NCBI GenBank assembly: GCA_020912385.1 | Contig: CP087211.1 | Location: 248,001-312,000 of the forward strand | Length of the DNA stretch: 64,000 bases | Direction of reading: 5' to 3' | Origin: Neofusicoccum parvum | Lineage: Eukaryota > Ascomycota > Dothideomycetes > Botryosphaeriales > Botryosphaeriaceae | In this document: positions 44,856 through 57,200 of the stretch, one piece after another | Position numbering within the stretch: the stretch's first letter is position 1 | How the letters are laid out: every line of letters begins with the position of its first letter | Notes under the pieces: model-generated | What the model was told of the DNA's origin: nothing | Seen by the model: the letters and a program-made list of their open reading frames with translations, nothing else | The model's database searches: none | Made by a program: the position numbers and the translations under genes

Positions 44856-46847
44856 GATTGTGGTAAAAGAAATTGGAGGATGTGCTTGAGATGTAGCAGG
44901 AGCGGAATGGAGGTTGGAGAACGAGGATTTTAAACGGGATCAATGCTGCTGTTGAAATTCAGTCTGGATAAAGAGCTTTATATCGTCAGGATTTTTAGAA
45001 AAGCGCAGAATTACGGAGTGATGAGGCTTTTAATTGCGTCATGAGCAGTACAGGTGCTGTAAGCAGGTGGTGTTACGTTTGTGCAATAAGCAACCGGGTA
45101 ATGCTTACCCGGGCAATAGCCAAGTCCGGGAAAGGCTAGTGCCAAGTGGAGTAAGGGGAAGCATTTCCCATTGAGGCTACCTAGCCGAATTTTGATCAGT
45201 CGTCTTTCCATATAGCCTAGGTGATTGATAATGAAAGTGCGCTTCTCTCCGACTGTTGTGTAATTTGAGTTCCTAAGACACTATAGTGGGGACCGCCAAG
45301 ACATCATCGCTGGAGACACAAGTACGGATGTTTGATTCTGCGTCCCCACTCGACTGTCAAGTCGATCATCTCAGACATCAAGAACGGGTTATACTAAGTT
45401 GCAGCTAACCGTGGATAAAGAAAAGTCATAGCAATAAACTTGAGCCATCTGCTTTGGATACTCTGTCCAGCCGATGATGGTGGACGATACCTTCTCACTT
45501 GTTAATCACGCCTTGACGTCATATTCGTCTGTCTGCATAGTGCAGCGATAAACCAACGCAGTGCTGAGCTGGGTGCTCTTCATGAGGCCAGGAACGCCGA
45601 CATTCAGCTTGCAGACACAAGCGATAGTGGGCCAAATGCCATCGGTATCTCATGTGCGTTTGAGCCTGACTTGAATATTACCACAAATGATCTTAGAAGC
45701 CTAAGCATCAAGTCTCAATTGTGACTCCCAGAATAAAATCATTCACCTCTTAAGATCTTTACATGTTATTCACAGCTGAAAGGTGCTATATTCATCTAGA
45801 CAGCCATCCGTACCTTGAGCAAATTCTGCTCTGCGATGAACGTCTGTTTCGCTAACAAATCTTCCATGTCCTCTTTACAGCTGATGTATCTCCCTGCAAG
45901 CCACTCCCCGCGTTCTTGCACCAAGATAACGATCGAATCTGCCGGAAGCTCGATATTTTCGGTCAGTTATACCTTTGCTGTTGATTTGTCCAAGGCGCGT
46001 GACATACCGTGTCTATTCCCTCGGGATTTACGCTCGCTTTCGCTGGTGTGTGACACAATCAAGTATGCAGCGGCCTTGTCCTCTCGAAAACGGATGGCGC
46101 AACGTGGTTGCAGTAGCGAGCTGCTAGCACCATGCCATGCATTGGCGCACTTAGGTAGCTAACCCGTTCCAATATGGATGTTGCGTTCGTAAAAACGCGT
46201 GGGGGCCACATCTGTTTTTTTGCCGGTGCGTATCTGCATTCTCGTGGGGCGACTTGATCTAAATAACCGGGGAGAATAGCTTGGGGGAAAGACGTGATTC
46301 GCGATACTGGTTAACCGAGAGATCTCGGAGCGGTCCAGCCGTTGACATGGGCTCCAACTGGGGAAGCAAGACCGGCCCGCGTCCGATGCGGCGACTCGCG
46401 GATATCGGGACGACCAGGTCGCTTGGAATGCCGTTTTTCCCACTTTGTTCAGACAAGAATTCCATCACAACTCGAAAGGAAACCCCTCCAATATCTAAGC
46501 ATGCCCTTAATGGTTGTTTCTATCTCTATGAAACTTCGTTCTGAAAGGTCCCTATAAGGATTCGTCCAAGCTTTACCTCCCCCGCGCTGACCGTTGACCG
46601 CTGCAGCCACAATAAGCCAAGGATGCAGGGTCTCGATAGGTGGGCCAGCCGCACACCGAGAAGTTGTGGCTGCATGAAGGATTGCATACCTTGAGAGCAC
46701 TGCAGACGGATACGAAAACTGCTTTCCGGCAGAACGCAATTCAAAAGCTCTAGCAACTGCCCCGCCGACAATGATTTCGCCCTCACTTTCCCTCTGTCGG
46801 TCTCGCTGTTCCCAGTCCACATCAATTGCGCGATACTTACCGCCGCG
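44856..46847. other. Intergenic region with an SDR relic
   Basis: About 2 kb. Besides the SDR fragment at 45796-45948 I see no gene. The right-hand 300 bases form the promoter of the FAD oxidase gene. Confidence 0.5.
45796..45948 (-). pseudogene. Fragment of a short-chain dehydrogenase C-terminus
   Basis: On the minus strand this reads 50 residues typical of the last exon of a fungal SDR: LPADSIVILVQERGEWLAG, RYISCKEDMEDLLAKQ and NLLKVRMAV before a stop. An acceptor-like site with an upstream CTGAC sits just before it. A short open piece (DKAAAYLIVSH, around 46080) may be the preceding exon, but the Rossmann domain is missing and nothing upstream continues the frame. It is most likely the remnant of a deleted gene. 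Confidence 0.5.
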
Positions 46848-48888
46848 ATGAGGAATCCGGCCCCTTCAAGGTGCTTCTGGCATCTCCTCACCCCTTTGAT
46901 GCTGGCTGGGGCAGTTGTAGCCACCGATTCCACCACGTCCGGCCTGACGCCTGTCTCGTTCTTCTCGTGGGAGCAAGCAGTGCTGACAAACACCACACTG
47001 GCATCCATAGAGCCACAGTACAGAAAGTACTTCGCCTTCGGCGACCCGAGCACCCCAGCCCTTACCAACAGCACCTGCAAAGCCTTCCCCGGCGACTCCG
47101 CATGGCCCTCCGCCGACGTCTGGCACGCCCTCGACGAAGCGACGAACCACGCGCTAATCGAGACCGTCCCCTCCGCGCACGCCTGCTACAGCAGCGAGTA
47201 CGGCGCCTACGACGCCGCGCAGTGCGCCCACGTGGCCGCCAACTGGAACAACTCTTACTTCCAGTAACGCGCTCCTTTCCCCTCCCATACCTCCCACCAC
47301 TCGAGCTCTTCTTCTAACGCACACTCCACAGCGCCGACGACCCAACGTCCGTCTCCTGGCCCCTCTTCCAAGGCCGCACGTGCCTGCCCACTGGCGTCAA
47401 CGTCACTTCGACCTGCACGCTCGGCGGCTACCCGTCCTACGTCGTCAACGCGACCACGTCTTCCCAGATCCAAGCCGCGGTCAACTTCGCGCGGAACGCC
47501 GGCGTGCGGCTGGTGGTCAAGAACACGGGGCACGACTTCGCGGGGAAGTCTGCCGGGGCGGGGGCGCTCAGCGTGTGGACGCACCACCTGAAGGACATCC
47601 GGCTGATCGAGGAGTACGTGACGCCGTCGTGGCGGGGGCCGGCGGTGCAGGTGGGGTCGGGCGTGCAGGCGGGGGAGCTGTACGCGTGGGCGGAGGAGAA
47701 CGGGCTCACGGTTGTGGGCGGGGAGTGCGAGGTGAGTAGTAACAACAACGCCCAAAGACAACACACACTTACCCACGGCTGACGCACCACCAGTCCGTCG
47801 GCGTGACGGGCGGCTACATCCTCGGCGGCGGGCACTCGCCGCTCTCCAGCATCTACGGCATGGGCGCCGACCACGTCCTCGCGCTCAACGTGATCCTCCC
47901 GTCGGGCCAGCAGATCAGCGCCACCGAGACGCTCAACACCGCGCTCTTCTGGGCGCTGCGCGGCGGCGGCGGCTCGACCTTCGGAATCGTGACGTCCGTC
48001 ACGCTGGCCGCGCACCCGCGCATGCCCGTCGCGACGACCACGCTCTCGTTCAGCACCTCCGCCACAGTCCCCGCCGCCACCTTCTGGGCGGGCGTGCGCG
48101 CCTACTTCGACCACTTCCTCGCCCTCGCCGACGCCGGCACCTACGCCTACTTCTGGGTGATCCCGCTGGGCTCCTCCCAATTCCTCTTCCAGCTGCGCCC
48201 GCTCTTCGCGCCCAACCACACCGCCGCGCAAGCCACCGCGCTGCTCGCGCCCTGGCTCGCGCAGCTGCGCGCCCTCTCCATCCCCGTCGCGCCCAACACC
48301 ACCGCGCACGCCTCGTTCCACGCCGCGTGGCGCGCCGGCTTCGCCACCGAGACCGTCGGCAACGTCGACGGCCGCTCGGGGTCGCGGCTGTTCCCGCGCG
48401 CCAACTTCGAGACGCGCGACATGCTGGACGCGACGTTCGCGGCGCTGCGCGGCACGACCGAGGCCGGCGTCGTCATGCTCGCGTTCAACATGCGCAACGC
48501 GGCGCCGGCCGGCGCGCCGCCCAGCGCTGTGAGCCCGCACTGGCGGCGCAGCTACCTGCACGCGTGCGCGGCGTCCGGGTGGGCGGCCGACGCGAGCGTC
48601 GAGGAGGTGCGCGCCGCGTTCGACTACTTGACGTACGACGTGTTCGGCCGGTGGCGGGCGGTGAGCCCGACGAGCGGCGCGTACATGAACGAGGCCGATC
48701 TGCAGGAGCCGGACTGGCAGGACGCGTTCTTCGGGCGGGAGAACTACGGGAGGCTGCTGAAGTTGAAGCGGGAGGTGGACCCGTGGGGGTTGTTTTACGC
48801 GCCGACGGCGGTGGGGTCGGAGAGCTGGGAGGTTAGGACGGCGGATGGGTTGCCGACGCAGGATGGGAGGTTGTGTCGCAAGGCATGA
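46848..48888 (+). CDS. Secreted FAD-linked oxidase, berberine-bridge-enzyme type
   Basis: A 636-residue protein from three exons (46848-47263, 47332-47731, 47794-48888). It has a hydrophobic signal peptide (about residues 1-25) and many N-glycosylation sites. The FAD_binding_4 domain contains [20 protein letters not shown], the GHDFAGKS loop carrying the His that links FAD, and [20 protein letters not shown], whose Cys is the second attachment point. Bicovalent flavinylation is therefore likely. The C-terminal BBE motif includes [18 protein letters not shown]. Relatives oxidise alcohols, sugars or secondary metabolites with oxygen, making hydrogen peroxide outside the cell. A 513-codon antisense frame over the gene is a GC-bias shadow. 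Confidence 0.88.
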
Positions 48889-49105
48889 AAAGGGGAGAGT
48901 GAGAGTTTGGTTTAAGGATGATACCTGATTACATTGTAGGGGAAAGAGATGTTGAATGTCTTCCCCAGTGTTGCCCACTGTTAAGATGTGGGTCTTCGAC
49001 CAATGAGTGACTACAGCTAGTGAGTACGACTACGGATTGTAGAAAAGCAGTCCTCGCAAGGGAAAACGCAATCCATGCCCTTGTCACGAGGCTTCACCGA
49101 ACAGT

Positions 49106-52100
49106 CTAAGACCAGTTCTTGATGAACTTGAGCTGCAGCGCAATCAAAATGACTGGAAACACGCTCACGACCTCGCCCAATCCCGCAAACTCAGGTGGGA
49201 TGCGCGCATTCGGGAATGCTCCCGCAGCTAGCAGAATGGCAAACAAGTTGTACACAAATGACCAGCCGAAGTTCATGACGATACGGGTGAAGGCCGAGCG
49301 CGAGATGCGCAGCAAAACCAGCAGGCCGGAGAGTGAATCGGCGGTCAGGACGGCGTCAGCGGCGCTGGAGGCGACGTCGGTGCCACCGCTCATGTGCAGA
49401 CCTACCGTCGCTTGTGCCAAGGCGACACTGTCGTTTGTGCCGTCTCCACAGAAGAGGACTGTGTTCGTGCTGTTCTGGAGAAGATGTCGGACGTATTCCT
49501 GTTTGTCGCCAGGGGAGACTCGAGCGCGGACGTTAGACGGTGGAATACCCAACTCCGACGCAATAGATTGCACCGCGCCGTCATCGTCACCACTAACGAT
49601 GTGTACGGAGATTCCTGACGAGATGAGATGGTCAACCACAGATTGGGCCTCTGGGCGTAGAGCATCTTTCAGACCATAAGCGGCATGCAGTACCCCATCT
49701 ACTGTGAAACATAAGACGGTCAAACCTTCTGCCAGCAGAGAGGACACCTCCGGTTCTGATTCCATACTGAGCCACCGCGAGTTTCCTGCGCGGATAACCA
49801 CTCCATCCACAAATGCCTCTACGCCCTTTCCTGGAAGTGACTGGATATCGTTAACCGACACCTCAACGGCGCCCTGTTCTTCGAGGTGAGATGCTACAGC
49901 AACAGACACGGGGTGCTTGCTGCCGCGTACAAGTCCAAAGAGAATGCCAACGGCAGAGTCCATCGACCCGTTAGGGAAGACCTCTCTTGAAATGCTGAGC
50001 TTTCCCTGGGTCAGTGTTCCAGTCTTGTCCAGTACGACATGCGACGTCTTCCGTGCAACTTCCAACGTCTCCGCAGTCTTCACAACGACGCCATTCTCAG
50101 CCGCAATGCCGCTGGCCATGACGATGACCATAGGCACAGCCAGGCCAATGGCACAGGGGCATGACACGATGAGCGTTGCGATGGCGTATGTGATTGCCTG
50201 CACTGCCGCCTCGGACCCGCCCTGGCCCCGTACACCCACTCCAACACCGATCCAGACGGCAAAAGTGACGATCGTGATGGAGACGACCACGGGCACGAAA
50301 TACCCCGCAATCTTATCAGCGAGGTCCTGAATCTTCGGCTTCGACATCTTCGCCTCGTCCACCATCGCCGCAATCTTGCTAATCGTGTTCGATCCCGGTA
50401 GCCGGCTTACACGGACGAGCAAGACACCAGAGCTATTGACCGACCCTGCGATGACGGATGAGCTGGACTCCTTCGGGACCAGACGTGCTTCACCGGTCAC
50501 CATCGACTCGTCCACTTCCGAAGAGCCGGAAATGACGGTACCGTCGGTAGCAATGCGCGTCTCTGGGAGGACCTTAAAGATGTCTCTGAATTGTAGCAGG
50601 CGGGCGTCGATCTCCTCAGCGGTTTGGCCATCCGACGAGGAGAGAATGGCGGTTGATGCCTGCAGCGAGAGGACCGAGACGCTCTCGACGGCCTTCTGGC
50701 GCGCAACCGCGCTGAGGAACCGGCCAACCATGATCAGCGTGACCAGTAGAGTTCCAGTCTCGAAGAACTCGCCGGTGGAAAGAGGATTTCCAGCCACAAG
50801 GTAAGCAAAAGCCACTACGGAGAAGATGTACGCAGCAGATGTGCTGAGGACAATGAGGAGGTCCATCTCAATGACCCTGGAGAAGACGAGACTGCGAACG
50901 GCACTGGAATAGAACGGACCAGCAACTACAACTTGGATGATGGTGGCAAGCGCCAAAGACGCGCTGCCGTACGCCAGCTCGTTCTCTGGGAGGGGGGCCC
51001 AGGCCATGATCAGGACCGGGATGGTGAGCAAAGCTGAGAGGAGGGTCTTCCAGCCGACATTCCACACGTGTTTCCGGCCTGATGAGATGGACGGGGGAGG
51101 CCGGAGCGGTGCCAGTTCCAGAGGAGAGCTGAAAGCATGATTGACCAGATCGCGAGCACCGATGATTTTGGGATCGTACTGCAGGGCAACTGTCTCTTTG
51201 TCCACGACCGAGGCGCCGACGACTCCAGCAGGCATCTCGCGGGTGAGGAAGGCCTTGGCATCGCCACCCGCGAGTACCTCAATGATTTCCAGCTCCTCAT
51301 CGTCATTCGTGACCCTGTCAAAGTTGAAGCCCGTCTCCTTCTCGAGGCGAGTCTGGACCTGTTCAGCCGAAAGGACCCTGCTATCGACATTGAACTCCGC
51401 CCTCGCGAGAAGCAAGCTCGTCTGCACACGCGACACAGACGGAATGGCGGCGAGGGATCTCTGCAGCTTCGTCTCGCACCCGGTGCACGTCATGCCATGA
51501 ACGGTCAGCACGACACGCTCATTCTTCGCATCCCCGCGCTCCACGTCGACCGCATCAACGCCGACCGTAACACCGGCGCCCGGCTTCTCCGCACAGCACG
51601 CATCCTCGCACGCCGAAGCCTGTCCACGCCTGCCGGCAGGCCCGCGCTCGCCCGACGACTTGCGTCCACCGCCCTGCTTCTCGACGCTGCTACGGCAGGA
51701 CGACGCCCGCGACCCCGCCGGGCGCGCGCCGCGCCTGCGCCGCACGGCGGCGGTCCGGTCGCAGCACGACTCGAGGTTGCGGGCCAGCAGGGCGCGGCAG
51801 ATGCAGCCGAGCGCGTCCAGCGAGGCGCGGTAGCGGCGGCGCGCCTGCTTCTTGTGGTAGTCGCACGCGGCGTCGGCGGCGGCGCCGGGCTGCTGGGCGG
51901 CGGGGGAGGAGCATTTCTCGGCGCACTCGCGCAGCGCGAGCTCGTCGAGGCAGCCGTCTGGGACGAGGGTGTGGTTAGCGGGGGGACGGCGGTTGGGGTG
52001 GTGGCGGAGGGGGGTTGGTACCGTCGCAGCATTGCGCTTTCTTGCCCTTCTTGCTGGGCGGGGCGCAGCAGGCGGCGCGCGTGCAGGTGGGCTCGGTGGG

Positions 52101-52484
52101 AGAGATGGGAGCGGGTGCTGGGGTGTCGTTGGAGCAGCATCCGCGCGCGCAGCCGTTGTCGGGGGACTCGGACTGGCGGGCTGTGGGCGCGGCGGTCGGA
52201 TTGGCAGGGCATTGGGGCGCGGCGCTCGAACAGCATCCGTCGGCGCAGCTGTCCGCGTCCTCGGACTCCCGGGCGGTGGCTTGCTCGGTCGGAGGAGGCG
52301 GTGTCGAGCAGCAGCCACCACCGCAGTGGTCCTCGGACTGGCTGAGTTGAACTTCGGGAGGCGGTGGTGGTGAGGGTTCGCGGGGCGTGGAGCTCGAACA
52401 ACAGCCGTCCGCGCAGCTCGCGGTCTCGGACGGAGCTGGCGGGTCGGCTGGAGGCGGTTGGGAAGAGGAACAGCAAGGACTCAT
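49106..52484 (-). CDS. Copper-exporting P1B-type ATPase, CrpA-like
   Basis: An 1104-residue heavy-metal ATPase from two exons (52484-52022, 51957-49106). The first 170 residues consist of Pro/Ser-rich linkers joining five or six repeats with a C-x3-CC core (CADGCCSS, CGGGCCSTP, CARGCCSND), plus further CC pairs. One HMA domain follows (HGMTCTGCETKL, around residue 370). The ATPase core has the actuator TGEARL in place of TGE(S/A), the membrane metal site SCPCAIGL, the phosphorylation site DKTGTLT, a KHPVS in the nucleotide domain, and GDGTNDSVAL. This arrangement is that of the Aspergillus copper-detoxification pump CrpA rather than the Golgi Ccc2. It should protect against excess copper, including that met in host cells. 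No other metal gene is adjacent. Confidence 0.88.
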
Positions 52485-54272
52485 CTCGTAGAGTTGTTTT
52501 CACGCACGAGAAGAAGAATTGATGGCAAAAAAAGGTTGGAGGAGCAGGACGGACGGTGAGGGCGGGCACGCGAAACCCCAGCCGCGACGCGGGGTCGCAG
52601 GCGCGTCTCAGGCATTCATTTCGGGGAACCATGCACACCGGTCAAGCCGCCTACAACTACCCTAGTCTCCGCTCTCGGAACACCACTTGTTGCCTGCGCA
52701 AGATTCCCTGCCTTAATTGACGGCCAGCGAGCCAACAAAGGCCGGATATACTTTAGCGCCGCCTGTATCGACTACAATGAAGACTTTTGACACAGAATTA
52801 ATTCCCTGGATTAGACGCCTCTCTACACCCCGAGTTTTGAGAGCCGCTTTTGCATTTGCGCTGGCAGTGCTATTCGCACGGGTCGGGCCGGCCCATTCGG
52901 ATCCTCGCCGGCACATGCAGTTTACACCAAATTGAATCCCGTGACTCTTATTGCCACCCTTTATCCTACTCATCCTCGCGCTCTACCTCGCATCCAGCCC
53001 TGCCTTTGCTCTTAAGATATCATCGGCTCAGATTGCCAGATAATATAGGAGGTGTTGGAGTCGTGGGACACAAAAATTGACTCTCAACCACCGTGGGGGG
53101 ACAATCCCACCAGCGTCAGTTATTGGAAGACAGATTGATCATACTCTCCGGATTATCCTTGAATACACCCAATTATTTCATCCGCTTCGTGCTATTCATA
53201 TGTTTCGTCAGCACAACCTTGAATACAGACCTCAGCACCGGGTCGTCGACAATGTATTGCAGAAACTCCGTGACGAACTGAAGACCCTCGAGTGCCTTTT
53301 CTTTGTCGAAGCAAGATATGCCGTCAAGCATGCGGTACAAGTGGTATCCGCGGGGAACTATGACAAGAGTGTGTGAAACATGGCGCAAAGCCCTTGTAAG
53401 TCGTGCTCCTCCAAGGCCACCAGATATGCTGTTGGTCATAATAACCCTCAACCTCCGCCGCCGCCTCGCTATCACCAGGCCCCGCGGCCCGACTACAAGC
53501 ACCCGCGGCCAGCACAGCAACATGACATTGGAGCTCTCCCCTGCGGTGCCGTTTCCTATGGAGATGTTTAATTGGTTGCGGAAGTGCCTACGGCCCTCAC
53601 AAAAAGCAAAGAAAGTGGCGGTCTACTACGTATGTTCGATATCTTCGTATTGAGCATTTGTGGGGAGTGGATCCCAATTCCCCGGGAAAGAGAACGCCGG
53701 ATAGTTCCGAATCTGAATAGAACCCGCAATGTACACTGCACGTGTTGACGTGATGGTCTCAAAGACATTTCCCCACAGCGCTAGTAAAGATGGGGGAGAT
53801 AGGATAATGGCGCACTGGGGGCCAGAGCTCGCCAGCACCAACAGACCCGCAGACCACGTATTTGTGGAAAACAGAGCCTCGTTAAACTTTGCTACATTCG
53901 TGATGCTTCCGAAGCAAACTCCGGTACACGGACCCTGAAGATCATCAGATAGGCGACCTGAGCACTCCAACAGGGCAAAAGGGTATGCAGTGCTTGTCCA
54001 AAACACGCAAAAATGATTTTGAAAAATCCGAATGGGCCGGTCCAATGCGCAGGGGTATTTTTTTACCTTCAAGTCTATCTTCTCGCGCATAACATTAACG
54101 TAATTCCTTCCTTCCGCCGACTACGCTATCTCAATATTAAAACTCCATCCACAGTACCACTCGTATCGAGTCACTACGGCACTGATGTAAAGTTTTCCTC
54201 GGCGTTCAGCCAGCATTCAAATCATCCTCACTCTTTCCTGCCATCGGAATTGGCATTTTACTCAGGGAAGCC
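52485..54272. other. Intergenic region with unsupported open frames
   Basis: About 1.8 kb. It contains minus-strand open frames at 53173-53439 and 53626-54090 that could be exons or relics of one gene, and a plus-strand ATG frame of 63 codons at 53380. None matches a family I know, and the opposing frames overlap. The left end is the copper-ATPase promoter. Confidence 0.45.
53173..53439 (-). CDS. Hypothetical protein or C-terminal exon
   Basis: An 88-codon ATG-started frame. Its C-terminal half reads like a folded protein (GYHLYRMLDGISCFDKEKAL, FVTEFLQYIVDDPVL). It could be the last exon of a gene extending through the frame at 53626-54090, but I could not find a clean splice joining the two. 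Family unknown. Confidence 0.25.
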   Translation of the reverse strand: MTNSISGGLGGARLTRALRHVSHTLVIVPRGYHLYRMLDGISCFDKEKALEGLQFVTEFLQYIVDDPVLRSVFKVVLTKHMNSTKRMK

Positions 54273-57200
54273 ATGGAGGATTCTCTCAAAGACTCTTCGC
54301 ATGACACGACCATGATGGCGGGGATTCAAACAGCAATATCTGCAAAACCTGCAGGCACTGGAGAACGAACTGCACCTTCTGCCGAGACGAAAGCCTCAAA
54401 ACCCCACGTGAGCAAGTCTGAAGGGGAGCCTTCGTGCCCCATATACTGTTAGTCATCCCGCTTCTTCTCTACTATGGCATTCCCAACGTATGCATACAGC
54501 TAATATACATATAAACACAGCTTCACAAATTCCCCCAAGTGCCCCGGAACTGGCCAGGACTCGCGAGACATACGCATCGTTTGGTGATGCAGAAGGCACC
54601 ACGGTCAGTGTCAACGCGTACGGCAACATCATGCAAATCGCGCGATTCTTTGGATATGGCCGTTCAGGCTTCTTCTGCGTTGATCTTCCCGGGATTCATG
54701 ATTCATTTTGGGTGACTACTCGAATGAACGACCTGATGGACTTGGCAAAAAAATGCGATGAAGGTCTCCGACTTCAATTCTCGGAAAATTCCGGTCGTCC
54801 ATGGAAGATTAGCGAGACAGTTCCCTCGCTGGAATTTGTTCATGATCGCTGGCCTCGGTTTGGGCTGAAGGCTCATACCCCCCAGTCATTTGCTCCAGAG
54901 GTTTCCCTGCAGTACTTTTGCAGAGACGGAACTGTGTTCCAACAATACGATCTGGGTTATGATGCGAAGTGGACTCCAACTCTACAAATAAACGCCAATC
55001 TACTTATCCGAAACCTGGACTTTGTCGCGAACTCGGATTTCAACAATGCCCTTTGTGGTAGTTCTGAGTATGACCGCTTGATTAGCAATGACAAAAGTAG
55101 CCTCATTATTGCTCATAAGATATTCCCAAGAAGCGCCCAGATGCAAGGGATTGAGCACGCACAAGGCCCTTCCGCGATTCCAGACTCGGTCAATTTTATC
55201 ATGACGCCGTTTGCGGATGAAGTCCCTCAAAAAATGAAACAGATCGGGTCCGGTGTTTACGAGGTTATCCTGCATGAGGACGCCAGGAAGAAGGTTCGGG
55301 AGTCAAGAAGACTTAAGATTACAATGGCGTACAGGCTCGAGCTCACGTCAACATTGGAGAGCCAAGCCGAACTATGTGTACCGAAGTCTCACATACTTCA
55401 TATGACGGACTTTTCATCACACGATGCGGCATCTTCCCAAAACATCAAATTCTCTACTCATCCACACTTGGACTTTGTCATCAGAAGGAATTTGGAGCAC
55501 ATCCTCTCTGTTTGTTCCATACCTGTTCCGAAATCTCCCTCCTTTGGGAAACCCCAGGAGACCAAATTGAAGACCAGTCAGCCAGAAGACACGGGGATTT
55601 CTCTGACCTGTGGGGATATTTCCGGTCACCGTGTTGCATCATTCGCGAGCTTGTAAGTGCCGATCATAGGATTAGACTCGTCTACGTGCTGACATGATAT
55701 AGTTTTGCATTGGAGTTCCTCCACTCCATACTCGGATACCTCAAAGACAAAAAGAAGCCTCTCCGGGAGTACTTTTCGGATTCAAGTGTTGAGGACTGTC
55801 TGTGTCAAAATATGGGTCCAATTCGAGTAGATCGCCGGTATTGCTCGCATTGCCAACTGGTCCTGAAATCTCTTGAGAATCTCCGAAGTCGCATCGAAGA
55901 CACATGCGAACGCCACCTGATATGGGTGGTAGAGAGAACCGATCTACCTGAGGAGATGTTTTCGCCGCATTACTGGGCCACAGGCAAAACTATCTCAGAC
56001 TGGCAGAAGAACTCCTGGCTTCCTCCTAGGTCTCTCGCTGACACGCCTCTGCAACTCATGAAGATCTACAATTTGATGGACCTCAAATCCATGCCTGTTT
56101 CTTGGAAAAATACACTCACCAGTAGGATCAAGAAATGGATCCAGACCCTGGATAAAGACGACAAACAAGGAAACTACGTGTTTCCTAGACCCTCTTCAGT
56201 TGGATCTCGAGAGTATCATTTGGCAGATCACGTCCTCATTTGGCAAGGTCTGAATTCCGCAGTGGGACTTGGTTTAGGAGATGCATTGAAGCAAAAGATT
56301 TCGGAACCAAACAAGGAATGCATCTCAAAGGACTATGATAACCCTCTCGAAGCCTGTCGGAAAATCTTGAAAAGGTTTACGACAGAACTCAGTTCCACGA
56401 AACAGCGAATGCTCGCGACGCAGCGCACCTCTACCGAAACTCGGTTCATGTTCCACGCCAGCGATACGGTGTTGCTCTATGACTACAATAAGATGTTCTT
56501 CGAATCAGCCAAAAATAATGGAAGAGGGGAACCACTTGAAGAGTGGGAACGAACGATTTTTTCCCAAGCGTATCACCAGGAGTTCCAGCGACTAGATTGG
56601 AAAAAGCCACTGTATTACGCTCTTGCCCTTGCGATTGCCTCAACAGAACGGCAAATCAGCTCCCTCACAGTTGATCACGTGATGAAAATCACTACAACAT
56701 CACTCCTTGGCGCCTCGTCAGCAAATGGACTCATGCCTGGAATGATGACCCGGAACCGAGATCCTGCGATGTTCGAGCACATGCTTTATCGGGATTTCTT
56801 TTGGCATACATCTTTCGAACTTCCATACGCACTCTGGCATCATGGTAGAAAACACCTTGAAGAGGTTGCAAAGACGGAGGACGCGCTGCACCAGAATTTC
56901 CCAGAAGGGGCCCCAGAGGTGGAGATTTCGCAATTCCCCAGAGCCACTGGTATCCTCCAAACCGAACAAATCATGACAAAGAGGATTCCTTTCAACAGTT
57001 TCAGCAATCTCATCGATCGGAAGGGTCTCATGAAGCTGTCTGATGGCTGGATTCTTCCAGGACCACAGGCACTGGACTTTAAGTTCAGCCCGAGTTTCAT
57101 AGACCATGATGCAGAGAAGCCAGATATCGAGAGACTCTATATACCTGCGGTATGGTCTTGGGAGACGGGGAAGGTCATTTCTGAAGCCATAGAGTCGTAC

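Noticed and set aside
47437..48978. 513-codon minus-strand open frame
   Set aside because: It is antisense to the FAD oxidase exons, with Arg/Ala/Gly/Val-rich shadow composition and no family match.
51137..52345. 402-codon plus-strand frame over the copper ATPase
   Set aside because: Antisense to conserved HMA and Cys-rich coding sequence; composition is a GC artefact.
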